Position numbers and translations under genes: made by a program. This document shows positions 34,301-48,292 of a stretch of DNA of 64,000 bases, piece by piece. How positions within the stretch are numbered: position 1 is the stretch's first letter; every line of letters starts with the position of its first letter. The stretch is from Aphelocoma coerulescens (Eukaryota > Chordata > Aves > Passeriformes > Corvidae): assembly GCF_041296385.1 (NCBI RefSeq), contig NC_091014.1:20311578-20375577 (forward strand), read 5' to 3'. The notes under the pieces are model-generated. The model had not been told where the DNA came from, made no database searches, and saw only the letters and a program-made list of their open reading frames with translations.

Positions 34301-37300
34301 AAAGTGAGTAGCAAATCTTATTTCTGCTAAGTATTGCAGCCCCAAAGGATCTGTGGTACTTTGAAAGGCAGAGGCAGAGCCCCATGCCTAAATACACTGT
34401 AATTCTGCATAACTGCTCTTGAATATTTAGTAATATTTTCCACCACATTCAGCCAGCTGATGACATAGAAAGTGTGTGTAGTCTATAAATGAATGGATTT
34501 AAATAAAGCCACATTTTGGAAATTTTCTTGAAGGTCTTGACGGGACAAAAAATGTGGTTGGTGTCACATAGGTTGAAATTATGCCAGTGTCTAGAATATT
34601 GGGTGTCTGTTAATTTCTTACAAAGGACAAAACATCCATTTTTTTCTGGCGATGTTTATTCACTTTAGCAAGACAGAATGCACACTAACCTAAAGGTCTC
34701 AAAGTAAAATGATCTTAATCTAACACCTGTGATAAAAAGCCCCCAGATTAAGAGTAGGATTAAGTGAACAGAATAAATATTCAAATATTTCAGAGGACTT
34801 ATATCAAAATGAAACACACATAGCATTTTAATCTAAATTTATTTAGCTTTAGAAAGGAATTTGTATAGAGGGTTAATATGAAAGCATAATACTTCAAAGT
34901 GCTTTTCATTTGAAGAATGCTAAAGAAAGAGTTTAAAGATGCTATGGAGTGACAGACTGTGACAATTATTACTAATATACAAATAAATTGTGTGGTCAGA
35001 GAAAAGAAGATGAATGTGAAACTCATCTATATATTAAATCAGTCTTTATCCTAATACAAAGTCTTCTCTTAAACTGTAAAAATATTCCTGGATTTTAAGT
35101 GATCTGGATAGGTTTTTCCTTCACTGTAGTATGTCCCTATTTAAGTAGGGCTGAAACTGATATGAAGGGTAAGCATATCTAAACCAGCATTTCATGGCAA
35201 ACCTTATTTATCTCCAAAGGCTATTTTTTTTTTTTGGTCAGTCACTGTAGATGGATAATCAGTGACTGCCAGAGATAACAACTGAGAGGCAGTAGAAAAA
35301 ATTGCAAGGTAAACAGTTGACTTCAAGATAGAATCTGGGAGGATGACAGAAAAGCAGTTGGTCTTTTCCTGGCACAAAGAAAAGAAAGTAAGCAGTTCAG
35401 TCTATTACCTCCAGCTAAAAAATACTTTCAGAGGAAAAGGCAAAAACAAACAGAAAAACCCAGCAAAAATAAAATCTCAAAACTTCTTCTACAATGAGGA
35501 TAACAGCAAAGGGATTTCTTCCCTCTCTCTGGTAGTTTTTTATTAACAGTCCAGTGGATTTGGGGCTATGCCAAGGAAGCCTGTTCCATAGATTACATAT
35601 TATTATAAGTAGGCTGCTCCATGCATCTCAGAGAGTAATTCAAAGTTCCAGTATTAATGAAGAGAGAAACTCAAAAAGGACTTTAAAAGATTATGTCTCC
35701 ATGTTTACTCTGGAAAAGTATTTTTGTGGCTCACCTACTAGTGAAATAACATCATGTATTTTTCCCTTGAATGTGCAGCTTGTCTTTTGAATGTGTATCT
35801 TTCCCTTTGAGTCTTAGTAGTGAAGTGATTTCTTGGGTCCCAATTTCCCAGCGCCGTCTTATGTTCTGAAAGTTTATTTTCAAATATTGGAAATATCCTG
35901 GCTTTACTTCCCACCATTCTGAAAGGCTCAGATTTCTGTAAGTACAAAAGACTTTTTCAGACCATATAGTTATTCTATGGAACTGAAAAATATAAACTAG
36001 CCATTGATCTATGCTTGCAGTAGAGAACAATTTTCACTACGATCAGCAATGGTAATCATGGTGAAGGATCCATCAGACCTTGAAGCCTTCAGTTGGCAGG
36101 ATTTTGGCTTTCTGTAAGTTATGTCCACACATCTGAAAAAGGAAAAGTGGAGGAGAGACTGTTACAATTGGAAAAGATGTTCTGGATCATACTACTGAAT
36201 CAAGAGGACATTCAGGTTAATGAATTTCCAAGGATCAAATTCTAAGAAAAAGAAAATATGCAAAGAACTTTAAATAAGGAAATACTAGAAGATGCTAAAT
36301 GGAAGAGGGGTCTTACAATATTACCAGTGATGTGTGACTTGAAGATTTCCCATGGTGAACCAGACTCTTTGTGTAAGACATTTTAATAAGGATTTTCAGC
36401 TGGCTAAACCTGTCTTCATAATGCCAATTTTGTGAGAATAAAATACGCTGAACACCAAAGTTTAAAGGGAAATAAAATACTCTTCATTAATTTCATGTTT
36501 AAATGCTATTTTCATAGAAGATTTTAACATACACGCAGGGGCAGGTGACACTGTCTGGCCTCACCTCTTGGACTTAGAAATAAGAAATGCTAGTGGCAAT
36601 TTCAATCTGTTTCTAAATATCTGATCTATCTAATGGTCACCAATGCTATGAATAAAGAGAAGTCATTGGAGATGCTTCTGAAATCTCACCAAACACATGT
36701 TGACTATGTCCCTGTGGCTTAAATGGGGGTCAGATTAACCTTTGCAGTGCATGGTGCCATGGTTCTGGATGAAATATTGTACAGTTTATCCAAAATTCAG
36801 AATAATATATTTTAGCTGCAGTCCACTACAGAAAGACAAGGCTGAGGATATCAAAGTATGGGCAAGTTAAGCACTTTGCATGTCATTTTTATGTCAAGCA
36901 CAAGACCTGTTATGGAGGGGATGAGGGGTAAAATAATGTCAATTCCAGGGTTTCATGAAATAAAGGAAACAGTGCTAATCAAGGAGGTTTTTCAAGGATG
37001 CAACAAAAGAACACCTATTTGGGTACAATTTACTGACTAGTAGTCAGACTCTTGGCCACAAAATGCCATGCAATAAAGCACTGTAGTCTTTGCCTCGAGG
37101 GCATGAGATGAACTGTTGTATTATGACCTTGGTAAATTGAGCACACAACAGAAGCACATAAGGAAATTGTGTCAAAAGGAAACCACAGACCCATCCTTAT
37201 CCACCCTTTTCTTTTAACTCACCTCAGCTCCCTCTTGTAATACTGCTTTATGTGATTGCAGGGATTCACCAGGCTAAGAAAAATTACAGAATTCCAGTGC

Positions 37301-39910
37301 ATTTAAAAAAAAAGAACATCTCATTCTATCACAGCAGTGTGCTCTCTAAAAGTTTCCAGACCCATTGGAATAAACTATTATATCTTCATTTAACTCATGT
37401 CTACATTTTGGTAAAGTAGCCCTGACAATTTTTAGGGGGGAGAACTTCTGTCATCCCTCAAAACTGGCCTTGTTCTGTTCAGTCTGACATGAGTCATAAA
37501 AATCCTATTGACAACTACCAAGGTTTTGTTCCAAGTGTTCTGGAAAATTCACTTTAAAGTTACATAGATAAATGATAAGATAGCTGCCTGAGATACAGCA
37601 TGGACTCACCATCTGCTACAACAAACTTAGTAACTAAGAACAAACACGATGTAGAAGAGACAGCTTGTGACAGAGAATCACAGACTACTAGTGTAGCCTA
37701 CATGTACACACACATCCTCTTACCTCAGCCCTTAGGAGTGCTATGCAGACAGACATCCCTCACTATCGGCTGTTAACTGTTTTTCTGTGTCTTCTTGACC
37801 AAAATTGCCACATCTTTCAGTAAAAGTATGATGGCAGGAGAAAAGCAGAGATATAAAGTAAATGCATGTATTTGAATTATTTTGAAGGTTTCTTTTTCTG
37901 GCCAGAAACCTTTGAAATTATGGACTTCCAAAATTTCTAAAAAATATGATGGTTTTTTTGTTAGAGGATTGTTTTGTCAAGTAACTGAGTAATCTAGAGA
38001 AAACTTATTTACTGACTTAACTACAGTTCAATGAAGTTTTAATCTACCTATTGATTTAACTTGATGTAAAAAGATTATATTGGAAACTACTGACTGCTAC
38101 TTTTAATTAATAAGTAATTGAAATAAAAGACAGTACTAAATCCATGTCTGTGAATATGCAATTTAACTGACAAACTTCCTTAAGTCTTGAATGATTTTAA
38201 TGCTTTTGCAAGCTTTAAACTTCAATAACACAATTCAAGTTTCTATTTAGACAGAACACTGATTGGAAACATGATAATTAGTTTCAAAATTATGCATCCT
38301 CAGGCTGCTGTGGAACACAAATGACGATTGCATTGTTACAAAGAAAGGTTTAAAGGTTTTCACTTCTTGAAAAATACAGCACTTTCAATACTGCTACATC
38401 TAAAAAACAAATAACTGTGGTATTTGTGCCATAGGGTATTCCACAGCAAGTTATATTTCTTGTCAATTTGAAGTACCTTCAAAATCTAGTTCCCAGGTAT
38501 TGTCTGCCCTTTGGTCTTAAATTCAATTGCCTCATTTCACATCATGAAGACAACCTCATTTATGTTACTAGTTACAAGTCATTTAAGTAACACATTGCTC
38601 TGCATAACAGGAATAGCTCAAAGAAAATATTTCCATAAAAGTATTGTTAAGAGTTGGAATTTACTTTCTTTTTGAATGTTTCAGTTTTCTGTAGAAATGC
38701 TTAATTTTGAAGGGCATAGGATAACTTAAAATTATAGAGACAGTGCTGAGCAGGCACTGCCAGGCTACAGGTCCAAGCAGCACACAGAAGCATTAGCGGT
38801 AATCATGTTTAAACATTCCTTTTGTAATTTTGTAATGGAACCATATACACTGATACTGTTTAAAAAAGGAAATGGACTTTGATTAATGACATAAAAAAGG
38901 ATGTTCAGTTGAATTCCAATAAAAAATATATATGCTTTTTGTTCGCATCAGGGGAAAATTCAAGGCATTGTGAAAGAAGGACAATTTAAAAAGGTACATG
39001 AAAGAGCAAGGGAAAATTCATATAGAAAGCAGAGATCCAGAGACTTTTGCAAGAGTTAAGTGAAGTAGGTATAACTTTTAATTTCATTTCCTACTCAGAG
39101 TAAAATTGCCACCTATGACAAAAACCTATGACAAAAAAAGTTCCACATATTGTGGTTTTGAGCCAGACGAACTAGAACTTTATTTAGTTCTGGTTGCTAA
39201 ATTCCTGGAAAAAGTGATTTTGCATGCTGTAGTTCATACATCACTCTATTTGATTAAGGTAGAAGACTGAGGGAAGAACAGCAGTAAATAGATATTTTTT
39301 CTGCATAATTTGTGTTTAATGAAGCCAGATTCCTTTCATATAATAGGGATTTTTTTCAAATATTTTGGCTGGCAGACCACACTCCCATTGGGTAGAGAAG
39401 CAGCAATGTAAGAAAGAGCATGGAAGAAATGCTAGACTGTCAGTTAGTGGTTGGAGTATTTCCTTTCTGGAGTGCAGCTTTCTGTAGATAGTCCCCTTAG
39501 CACAAATATCTGAATAAGAAATAAAACAAAACTCTTTCCTGGAAGATGTGGATTAAATTCTCACAGACAGGAATTGCTAGCATTCAAAGCTTCAGAAAGT
39601 ACTTCATTGTTTGTTTTGGGCTTTTCCTTTGTTACACAGCTCTTGAGCAACAGGTGTCAAATGACAGAGCTGAAATTCAACACCTAAGCCTAGGATCACA
39701 AGGCACTTTTTCTCTTTCCAGAATGCCAGAACAAGGGCCTCACAACACTGAAAATGTTTTTAAGGTTTTAAATTTTAATGTTTTTAATGTTTTTATGGTT
39801 TTAAGACCTGAAGATATGTTTGTATTCTGAGGTCATAGCAGTATCTTCTAGAGCAATCCACCGCTCCATCCACTGACACTTACCTGCATTTTCATTCCTA
39901 CCCATAGGAA
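31326..39910. other. AT-rich intergenic DNA
   Basis: No gene or recognised transposon is seen across about 8.5 kb. Visible small structures are a T14 run at about 35224-35237, a 9-bp hairpin beside it, and a 13-base direct repeat CCTATGACAAAAA at about 39112-39140. The overlapping frames at 31993-32487 on both strands cover a slightly GC-richer stretch without any recognisable domain. Confidence 0.55.
35239..35268. repeat. 9-bp perfect inverted repeat
   Basis: CAGTCACTG (35239-35247) and CAGTGACTG (35260-35268) are exact reverse complements with a 12-base loop, directly after a T run. Confidence 0.85.
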
Positions 39911-39988
39911 TGCAACCATGCAACCATGGTATTTTTCATGCAACCATGACATTTTTCATGCAACCATGACATTTTTCATGCAATGTTT
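39911..39988 (+). repeat. 20-bp tandem repeat, three copies plus partial ends
   Basis: The unit CAACCATGACATTTTTCATG occurs at 39921-39940 (with two changes), 39941-39960 and 39961-39980 (both exact). A partial copy precedes it (GCAACCATG) and another follows it (CAATG). It is a short minisatellite. Each unit holds an ATG and reads in a frame without meaning. Confidence 0.95.
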
Positions 39989-42900
39989 AGGGATACATCC
40001 TTAATATAAACAATAGACTAAGTGGGATAAGACATTTGCAGTTAATAAGGCAGTCAAGCAATGCAAAGTAGAGACACAAAAGCACTGAACTTGAGTTCAC
40101 AGTGAGTATATCCCACCAACATGATGCTGTTGGATCTTTCAGTCTCTGAGGGGCTTGGACCATCTTCTGAGCCTGACCTGTGAAACACAACTTCTATCTG
40201 TTGTTGATGGTGAACATTTGCAATGAGGTCGATTATAGATATTTTGTTATTTCTGTTTTCTCTAAGTCTGGATGCTGCCATTTCTTTATTCTTCTGGACA
40301 GAACACACCTACATTTGGTGCAGCCCACATTGCTCCCAGTACAAACCCACTGTCTTTCATGCCATGTCTGTCATCTGCAAATATAGTGTCAAGACATAAC
40401 CAGCTGCCAAGTAAGGTATGGCTCTGAAAGTGGTTATCTGAGGAGCCTGCTGCTTTGCTTAGAGTGCTCCATTGATGCAGAACAGTCAGTTATCCATCAG
40501 CTAGCGAGCAAAGTTCGCATGATGAATCCAGAGGTTCTCACACAGACAATTAATCATATGAATGGCAACAGGAAAGAGTTATGCAATTTTCAGAAATTTA
40601 CGAAATCACATACCTATGCATTTCTTCAGAAGTGAATGATAATCTAATTGTCAAAGCAAGTATTTAAAAGTTATAAATGTCCAGAAACAGTAGCGTCAAT
40701 AAACAAATCAACCCCTTCTCTACTCATATTGGGCTACCGTGCATCCTTTTAACTTGTAGAATGAATATAAATTTATACTGGTTTTCATAATACTTCCATA
40801 TTATATTTGATTTCCTGCATTGCAGTCTGTTGATGCTCAAGAGAAACAAAAAACATTGTGAGCTCAGTTTCCAACCTTCTGTTTGATAAATGAGTGTGTA
40901 TTCTGTGATCCCTGTGAACAATTATTTCTTCTCTCAACTAGCTACGTTGCTGAGCAGTAATTGAGTGAGTTTCTTTTCATGCATTTAAATAGATCTTGAT
41001 GCTGATGCAATTTTTGTTTATTTTCAGTGTTTAATCATCCAGAACTATCATATCACATAACAACATATCACAGTGATAAATTCAAGAATGACATGACAAT
41101 GTAAACCAATGTGATCTATCACTGGGAACTTTCAGTTCCTAGCTGTGATTTCATTTCTTACTGATAAATGGCATCTTCACAATCTAATATTGGAACTGTA
41201 GTTATAGCTGTGACATTATCTTTTCTGCAGCATTCAGGGTAAGATGAAACATGGCACAAGACAGGAAAACAAGTTTTATAATTTATTTTACCTTATGTAA
41301 TATTTATATTATCAGCATTTTTATTGAAAATTCTTCCAGAATGAGCTTCTACGTATTGTAATGGAAATTCAAGTAAGTTATGTAAATTTCAAAGAAGCAA
41401 ATTTTCACCTTCGTTACTTATACAATTTTGCACATCTAAATTGCAGCCTTTTGAGACACAGCATGGTGGTTTGTCTACCAAGGGCCCTGGCAACTTCAGA
41501 GCCCTCAGTAGAACTCCTGCTTAGAACTGTTCATGTGTTTAAGAATTTTACTTAGCTGTACAAATCTAACAGTCCACTTTATATTGTCTCTTCCTGCAAA
41601 TAAAATAATATAACACAAAGAACTGGCATTTCAGTTAATAGTCTTTTATTAGTAGTGAAGTATTGTAATTTAATATCATCCTCACAAAAGAACATCACGT
41701 GTACAATATAGGCATGAATCCAATTAACTGAATATATATATACTAAATCTTTCATGGAGTCATTGAGACCTCTTTATGAATGAAGACACCACGCAAGACA
41801 GATGACAATACTACTATCAGATTTTTATGTTTAGTAGCACAGTATTTAAATGATAGAAAATAATAAATTTTCATAGTAGGATGTTGGCTAATCATCATTG
41901 CAGGCATAATTATGTCTATATATATCACCACAAATTCAGTCAGGCCTTTGTGCACTGTAGAAGGACATCAAGAGAGAATTAATTGTAGAAGATACTGCTT
42001 CTTTACAACAGCCAAGAGAAAATGGGACAGTCTTGGAGAGGTGGGGAAATCATGACTTCATATCCCTGGAGAAGGAATTGAACAAGCAAGTTCTCAGTGC
42101 ACACAGAAGTACTCTGACCTGTAAGAAAAATGTGAACTCTCACCACAGCAGTCCCTTTCTGCCAAAACGAAAACACTTAGCAAGAGTTGATTTAAGAATA
42201 ATGTGGACCAATTTACATAATGTTTCTCAGAATATTTTAATTTTGTTAAATGTTATATCACATGCAATATCCTTAATGAAATCTACCTGAATGATCATTT
42301 CAACATATTTTTTTCCTATAGACTAAATAACACCCAAAGGCACTATTATAGGAAGAATTATATAGGACATCCTGTTGTACTATGGAGTGCAGAGTTTTTC
42401 TCCTGCAAGTTACACTTCATGTAGAGTTCAATTTATTAAAATACTGCAGTTTTCAGAGGCAACAGTAGAGACACTTTCCTTTCAACTATAGTTTTTTATA
42501 TTCAGTGTCCAAGATTCCTGCATAAAGGAGCCCCGGTGATTTAACACTGGAGTGTTTAATAGTCACGGGAACTTTTACACTCAGTTGAAATGTTGACCTT
42601 AAACACAGCTTTCTAACTTTTAAAATTATCAATACACTTCACATTAACTAGCATGATATTCTATTAAGAATATCTTTAGTCTTGGTTTGTCCACCTCAGA
42701 CTTTCCCACACAGGTTTGTAAATGGATTTAGTTACTGAATTACATGATTATGGCTATTTCTGTTCTCCCACAATGAGTAGCTGTTTAGTGCTTTGCATCA
42801 ATAAAGAATCAACTATCAAAATAATACAAAATTTTATCAGTTCCACAGATATGACACTTAAGAGGAAGATAATGCCATCTCCAGCCTCATCCTTTCAGTA

Positions 42901-45900
42901 AGCATTGAAATTATTAAATTATGCTTTACCATATATAATATTTTAAATACTTTCTTTTTTTATTAGGCGTGTAATGTAATGAATGGGTCCCTAAGCAAGG
43001 AATGAAACTGTACTGCTTCTGCTGCACTCACTGAAGCTGAAAGAATTAACTCCATTTGTCTGCTCATCCCTAATTAAGTAATGTGCTAAAATACTACATT
43101 CCCATTAAAGAAAATGTATTATACTGTACTTATGGAAAAAGCACTTTCAACATGGTTCTACTTAATGAATGCACATTCATTGTCTTGATGAAGATCCCTG
43201 GATTTGGACCCAAAAGATTGGCTTAGCATCCATTATGTTCTGCAGTCATTAGAAGGGGGAAGCAATTATGAAACTAACAAGGTTGTTTGTGGGTAGAAAA
43301 TTTCCACTGTGAACAGCCCCAAGCAGAAAATGGCTGTATTCATCACACAGAACAATGGTGCATGTTCTAGGTAGCAACTGTGGCCCGGACGATGCCGGAG
43401 TACATTTAGAGATTGTTTCTCCCAGAAACCGTGAAGGCAAGGGATAAAACTACGTGGAATTCAGCAGGAAGCTCTGGGTGATTTTTTAAAGAGATTACCT
43501 CTAAATACGTTTCAACAAGTTGAGGCAAATTTTCAATTTTCAAAGATTTTTCTTTGGGTTTTTTGTTGGTTTGTTTGGTTTTTTGGTTTTTTTATATATA
43601 GCCATTTTATTTCCTTAGCCATTCACTTAAATCTTACACATATTTTGAGTACCTTCTTCTTATCCAAGCCAAGAATGATGTAGCAGAAATTTCAGGAACA
43701 TTTCTAATGTGTATTTGGTTCACTCTTGTTTGACTTCTCACAGAGATGTGAGAAGTTCAGTTTCAACTAACTTTTAACAGGAAAGAGGGGTTTAGGGAAG
43801 TAGAACAGACAGTGAGGGGGAAAGTGAGGGAAAGAAAAGTGTAGGAAAAATGCATGTATAATGTCTTTTACAGAGAGACAGAGAGAAAAAGAGGAAAAAA
43901 GAGTATGCTCTGTGAAAGGATTTAGTTTGATGTTACAAGAGAATAAGAAAACCATGCTTTACACAGGTGAATGGATTGATAACATGAATTCTCTCTGAGT
44001 TTAATGAGTATCATGAAAGTCATGCTTTATAAGAAGGAAATGGTGTAAATCATGCATTACTAATGAAGGTATTACTTTAGACAGGGGACCATGAATTTTA
44101 CAGAATGTGGGTTTCATATGGGTTTTGATTCTATAAAAATTTTATATATGTACTTATCTACAGTTGTCTACACATGTGCTGTGGTTCATTGAAATAATGG
44201 CTTTATTCACTGTAAAACAAATTTAGAACAGATGTAAATATTTGCTACATCAGAGGTTTTAAATACACAAAAAGCAGATGCAAATTTCAGCTTTCTTGAC
44301 TAAAAGGTAACAATCAAAACCAAAACATGCAAAAGAGGCACAAAAAAGCAAAGTTTCACTAGCAAAACTATTGATCTTCCCTCTTTACTGCATGTTTAAA
44401 CAATTTTGGCCAAGTTTTGCATAACATCACTGAGGTACCCTAGAGATAATGTAATTCAGACTATCAATGTTTGCAATTAGCACATACTAAAAGGCAAAAA
44501 ATTAATGTTTTTCTCATTCAGAAGAAATGTACAGTAAAGGTTTGATAACATCACACAAGGGTACTATATAAGTCCTTCCAAGAAAAAACTTATTCCTGCA
44601 GTGCCCATTATTGGCATTTCTAATTCTTTATTATGTTTTTATATGATGATATAGAACAATAAATGTGACTGTGCTATCTGAAAAATCAACTGTGGTTCTT
44701 TCATTAGTTTATGAGCACTATATTAAAAGAGAGTAAAACTGAGTAGAAACAAAAAGAATCCCATCCATTCCATGGTTCTAAAGACTGAATTATTTTTGAA
44801 CTAAAAGTTTTAAAAGGGGAAAAAAAATCCAAAATTTCTAACATTTTATCAAGCACCATAAAAATTAATAGTTTCTCTGTAATGGTATTCTTCATTTAGA
44901 CCAATTTCCTGACCAAACGTGTTCACTGGAGTTTATTGAAGTTTGTGGAGAGATATTATTTTAAAGCTATGGAGTATTTCTCAACAATCAGTGATATTTC
45001 CAAATATAATTCCAGGAGTTTCTCAAGAAGTTTAAACGTGTATATCCCTGTTTTCATCACATTTAGCTACACCCATAACATCTCTAGGGATCTTTCTGAA
45101 GCAAATAAGCAACACATTTTCCACTTATTCTAATGGACACTCTACCTGAGTCCTTCAAGCAACTTTGAAAAATCTAAGCCTTTGTAGTTGATGTTTTATT
45201 TTCTGGAAAGTGTTTATTGCAGAAGAAGTCTTGTGAATAACTGATGTTATTAAAAAATGTTTGAGAAATATCAATATACAGCATTTTACTTTTTCTGAGT
45301 TTAAATCCAAAATATCTTTAAAAATTTCAAGATTCATTTTGATTACTTGCAGTACACTGCATTTGAAGTGACAGCTGATTCAATTCTTGACAAACTAAAT
45401 TGAGAATTGTAACTTTTGTGTACTATGTCTTCAGATATGATGGATAAAAATTTTATCTCAAATTTACATTTTAATATGTAAAGTGCTGTGTAAATAATGT
45501 TCTGTTGTGGTCCTTGGGGCTGATCATAGGCTGTGACTATCTGTGGGTTTTGCCACCAGCAAAGCCAGATTCCCATCCTAAATTACGAATTTTTCCCTTC
45601 AATGGACTACTTACAGAACTGCATTCTCCAAACACTTATTCCCAAAATATCTGGGTTATGAAGCAACTCCAGCAATGCAGATAGGAAAATCTGGCTATAT
45701 GTCATGTCCAGTTCAGGCATGATGCCAACTGCCTTACTGCACTACCAGCCTGGGATGCTGTAGTTAGGTTATTAGCAATTATTATCTACACCTGTTGGTA
45801 AGAGAACTGTGAGCCAAAGACTGTAACATTTATTCAAGTTCAAAACACTGAACATATTAAAACATTGGTATTACTGAACACACTGGTAATTTTTAAAACT

Positions 45901-48292
45901 GCCATACACTTCTTTGAAAGAAATTTAGTAAGATAGTTACAAATTGTCTTTAGCTGATGGAGAGTGATCAACCATAATATTATTACTTCAGCCAGATCTT
46001 TGAGACTCAAAATTACAGGTCACAGCAAAAAAGTTGTAACATTTATTGCTTTTCAGGTTTTCTTGAAATATTCTTATGTAAAATACAGAAGAGGCATTTT
46101 TATACACGTTTAACTGAAAGGAAACTTTATTCTAATTTATCTTTAAAAATAATTTGAAAATATATGTAGCTTATCTTTTCTCTTTAATGGGAAAGTTCAT
46201 TTTGGAAATAAATTAGAGACACGTTTACACCAATATCTTGCACTGTATATTGTTTAAGGAGTGATTCTTGCTACTTATTGTAAAAATATTGACTCTCAAT
46301 CAAATGATTTTTGCCTTTTCCCATTCAATGTAGCATTGTTTAACTACTGCAAACCTTGTAGCTCTTTTAAAGAAGTCTGTCTTAAGAAATTTTGTGGTGT
46401 CTTTCAAAAACAAAGTTCTGGCAAGCAAATCCTAAATATACTTTACAAACTAAATGCAATTTTTAAAAATGTTCTCATTACATTCTGGCAACCCAAGGAA
46501 CGAAGCAGAGACACGTCTGCCATCCCAGAGGCAACTTCACTTTTCCCAGACCTATCCTGTGTCTTGACCAGGCCCATCAGTTCAGACAACTTGACACAAT
46601 CTCCTCACTAAAGGGTCAGCCACTGTCAAGGAGGTCAAAATTCTCCTCAGGGTAGTTAAAACTCTAGAAATCTCTTTAATCTGTTCTACTGAGTAGGAAG
46701 CTTGGACTCTGTGGCAACTGCAAATGCCCTTATTTCCTTGAAGGGGCTATTCCTGTAAGGGCAGGTGATATCCACATGTCGTGCATTGAGTTCACAGAAG
46801 GGGAAAATGAATTCTTTGAAGAGAAGAAACAAAGATTTTGTGAACAAAGTCCTGTAAACAAATGTCTGTGCCCACACATTTAGCAGCCCTCACATGATCT
46901 GGCACTGATTGAAGTCAATTGAGATGTTTAGTCTGCAGCTGTTGGGAATATAAGCAGGATCATGCACGATTGCAAAAGTGTTTCAACTGACATCCATTAA
47001 AGATGGAATATGTTACCACAACCCACAAGCCCACAGCAGGATTTCAGGTGTTTAAAAACTTCTTGCTTCATCAGACTGGCACCTACTACAAAGAGTTACT
47101 AGCTAAAAGGCACTAGCTGTAGGATTAAAATTGCATATTAAAGACTCGGTTTCCATATGCAGTCCTACCTGTGTCAGTGGATTTTTAATGAATAATTAAA
47201 TGGAGGAACAAATTATTGGTTTTCCATCCAAAACAATTCTGTAATTGAGTTTGAAGTGGAACAAAATTATTTTATTAGCATATTTAATTAGAATTTAGTC
47301 AGGGTATGTTAGAATAATTGTTATAGTAATTCCTTTTCTTCAAGAGGTCAGCTTTTTCACTAGAACTCTATGGCCTTGAAGTTAAATGAGAAAAGGGGTT
47401 TTCTTGGGTTTGATGCTCAGTTTATTCATTCTTTTTACTGATTCAGGACAAATTCACTTTGACAGCTGGTCACACAAAAAAACCCACTTGTAGTACTAAG
47501 TAAATGATGTGAAGAACCATGAAATATGCATTGACTTAGGCACTGAGTGAAGACCTTTCCAAAACAGTACACAATATCCTAAAAAAAATTATTTAAACTT
47601 TTAAAATATATATAATAAATGTCAACTTTTAATTGCTGTGGATAGGCAGGAGCACTAGTTTATATGCGGAGAGGAACCTAGAAGCTTTGAGAAAAATCAT
47701 GTATAATTAAGATTAGTGCTATTATAATTAAAATCTTTTCCAAAAGGATTTCTAGTTTACTCAAAGATATCCAAACATATCATAGGCTTTTTCCCTTTAA
47801 AAGAGTGGAACATAAGGAATGCCTCTGTTTCCTGCTTGCTAAGCCATAGAGAATCTAAAAATGTTGCATGTTAAAAGAGGCACTTACCAGACTCAAAGAA
47901 GTTCTATTTCCCTGAGCATGCCAATCACCAAGCCTATTTATCAAAAGCTTCACTGAAAGACTATAATTTCACCTTTAAGCCTCAGAGAACTTCTTTAAAT
48001 GGTTTCTCTATCTATTTTCTGGACAGACTGAATACGTAAAATGATCATATTGCATTGATTTAATTACTTTCTAATTTTTAAAATTTTTTATTCATAAAAC
48101 CCCAAAACTATTTACTCAGATCTCTCAGAATAATTGCATTACTGGAGTGGGAAGGAGGGTGGCATGAAACCAAGGCTCCTGCTTCTCAAAAATATTTCAA
48201 GATTTAATTCAGTTTAACTACAACATTTTTTGTTTATACAGACACATTCTTCCTGAAACTTGTTCCATAATACATGGAGTATCGCCTTTTGG
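39989..48292. other. AT-rich intergenic DNA
   Basis: About 8.3 kb without a recognised gene or transposon. A T/G-rich run and a purine-rich stretch (about 43780-43910, GGGAAAG and GAGAGA words) are the main simple-sequence parts. The 116-residue frame at 46261-46611 has no domain. The stretch about 47160-47310 is dense in TAATTA/ATTA words and is raised in the findings. Confidence 0.55.
43549..43600 (+). repeat. T/G-rich low-complexity run
   Basis: TTTGG, TTTGTT and T6-T7 runs succeed each other and end in TATATATA. It looks like a decayed simple repeat or the remnant of a reversed A-rich tract. Confidence 0.75.

Noticed and set aside
37670..37700. GAGAATCACAGACT, like a reversed CR1 tail
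   Set aside because: Only one partial octamer is present and no CR1 3' UTR words follow on the minus strand.
39911..39988. Possible CRISPR-like array
   Set aside because: The units are directly adjacent without unique spacers and the context is vertebrate; it is a minisatellite.
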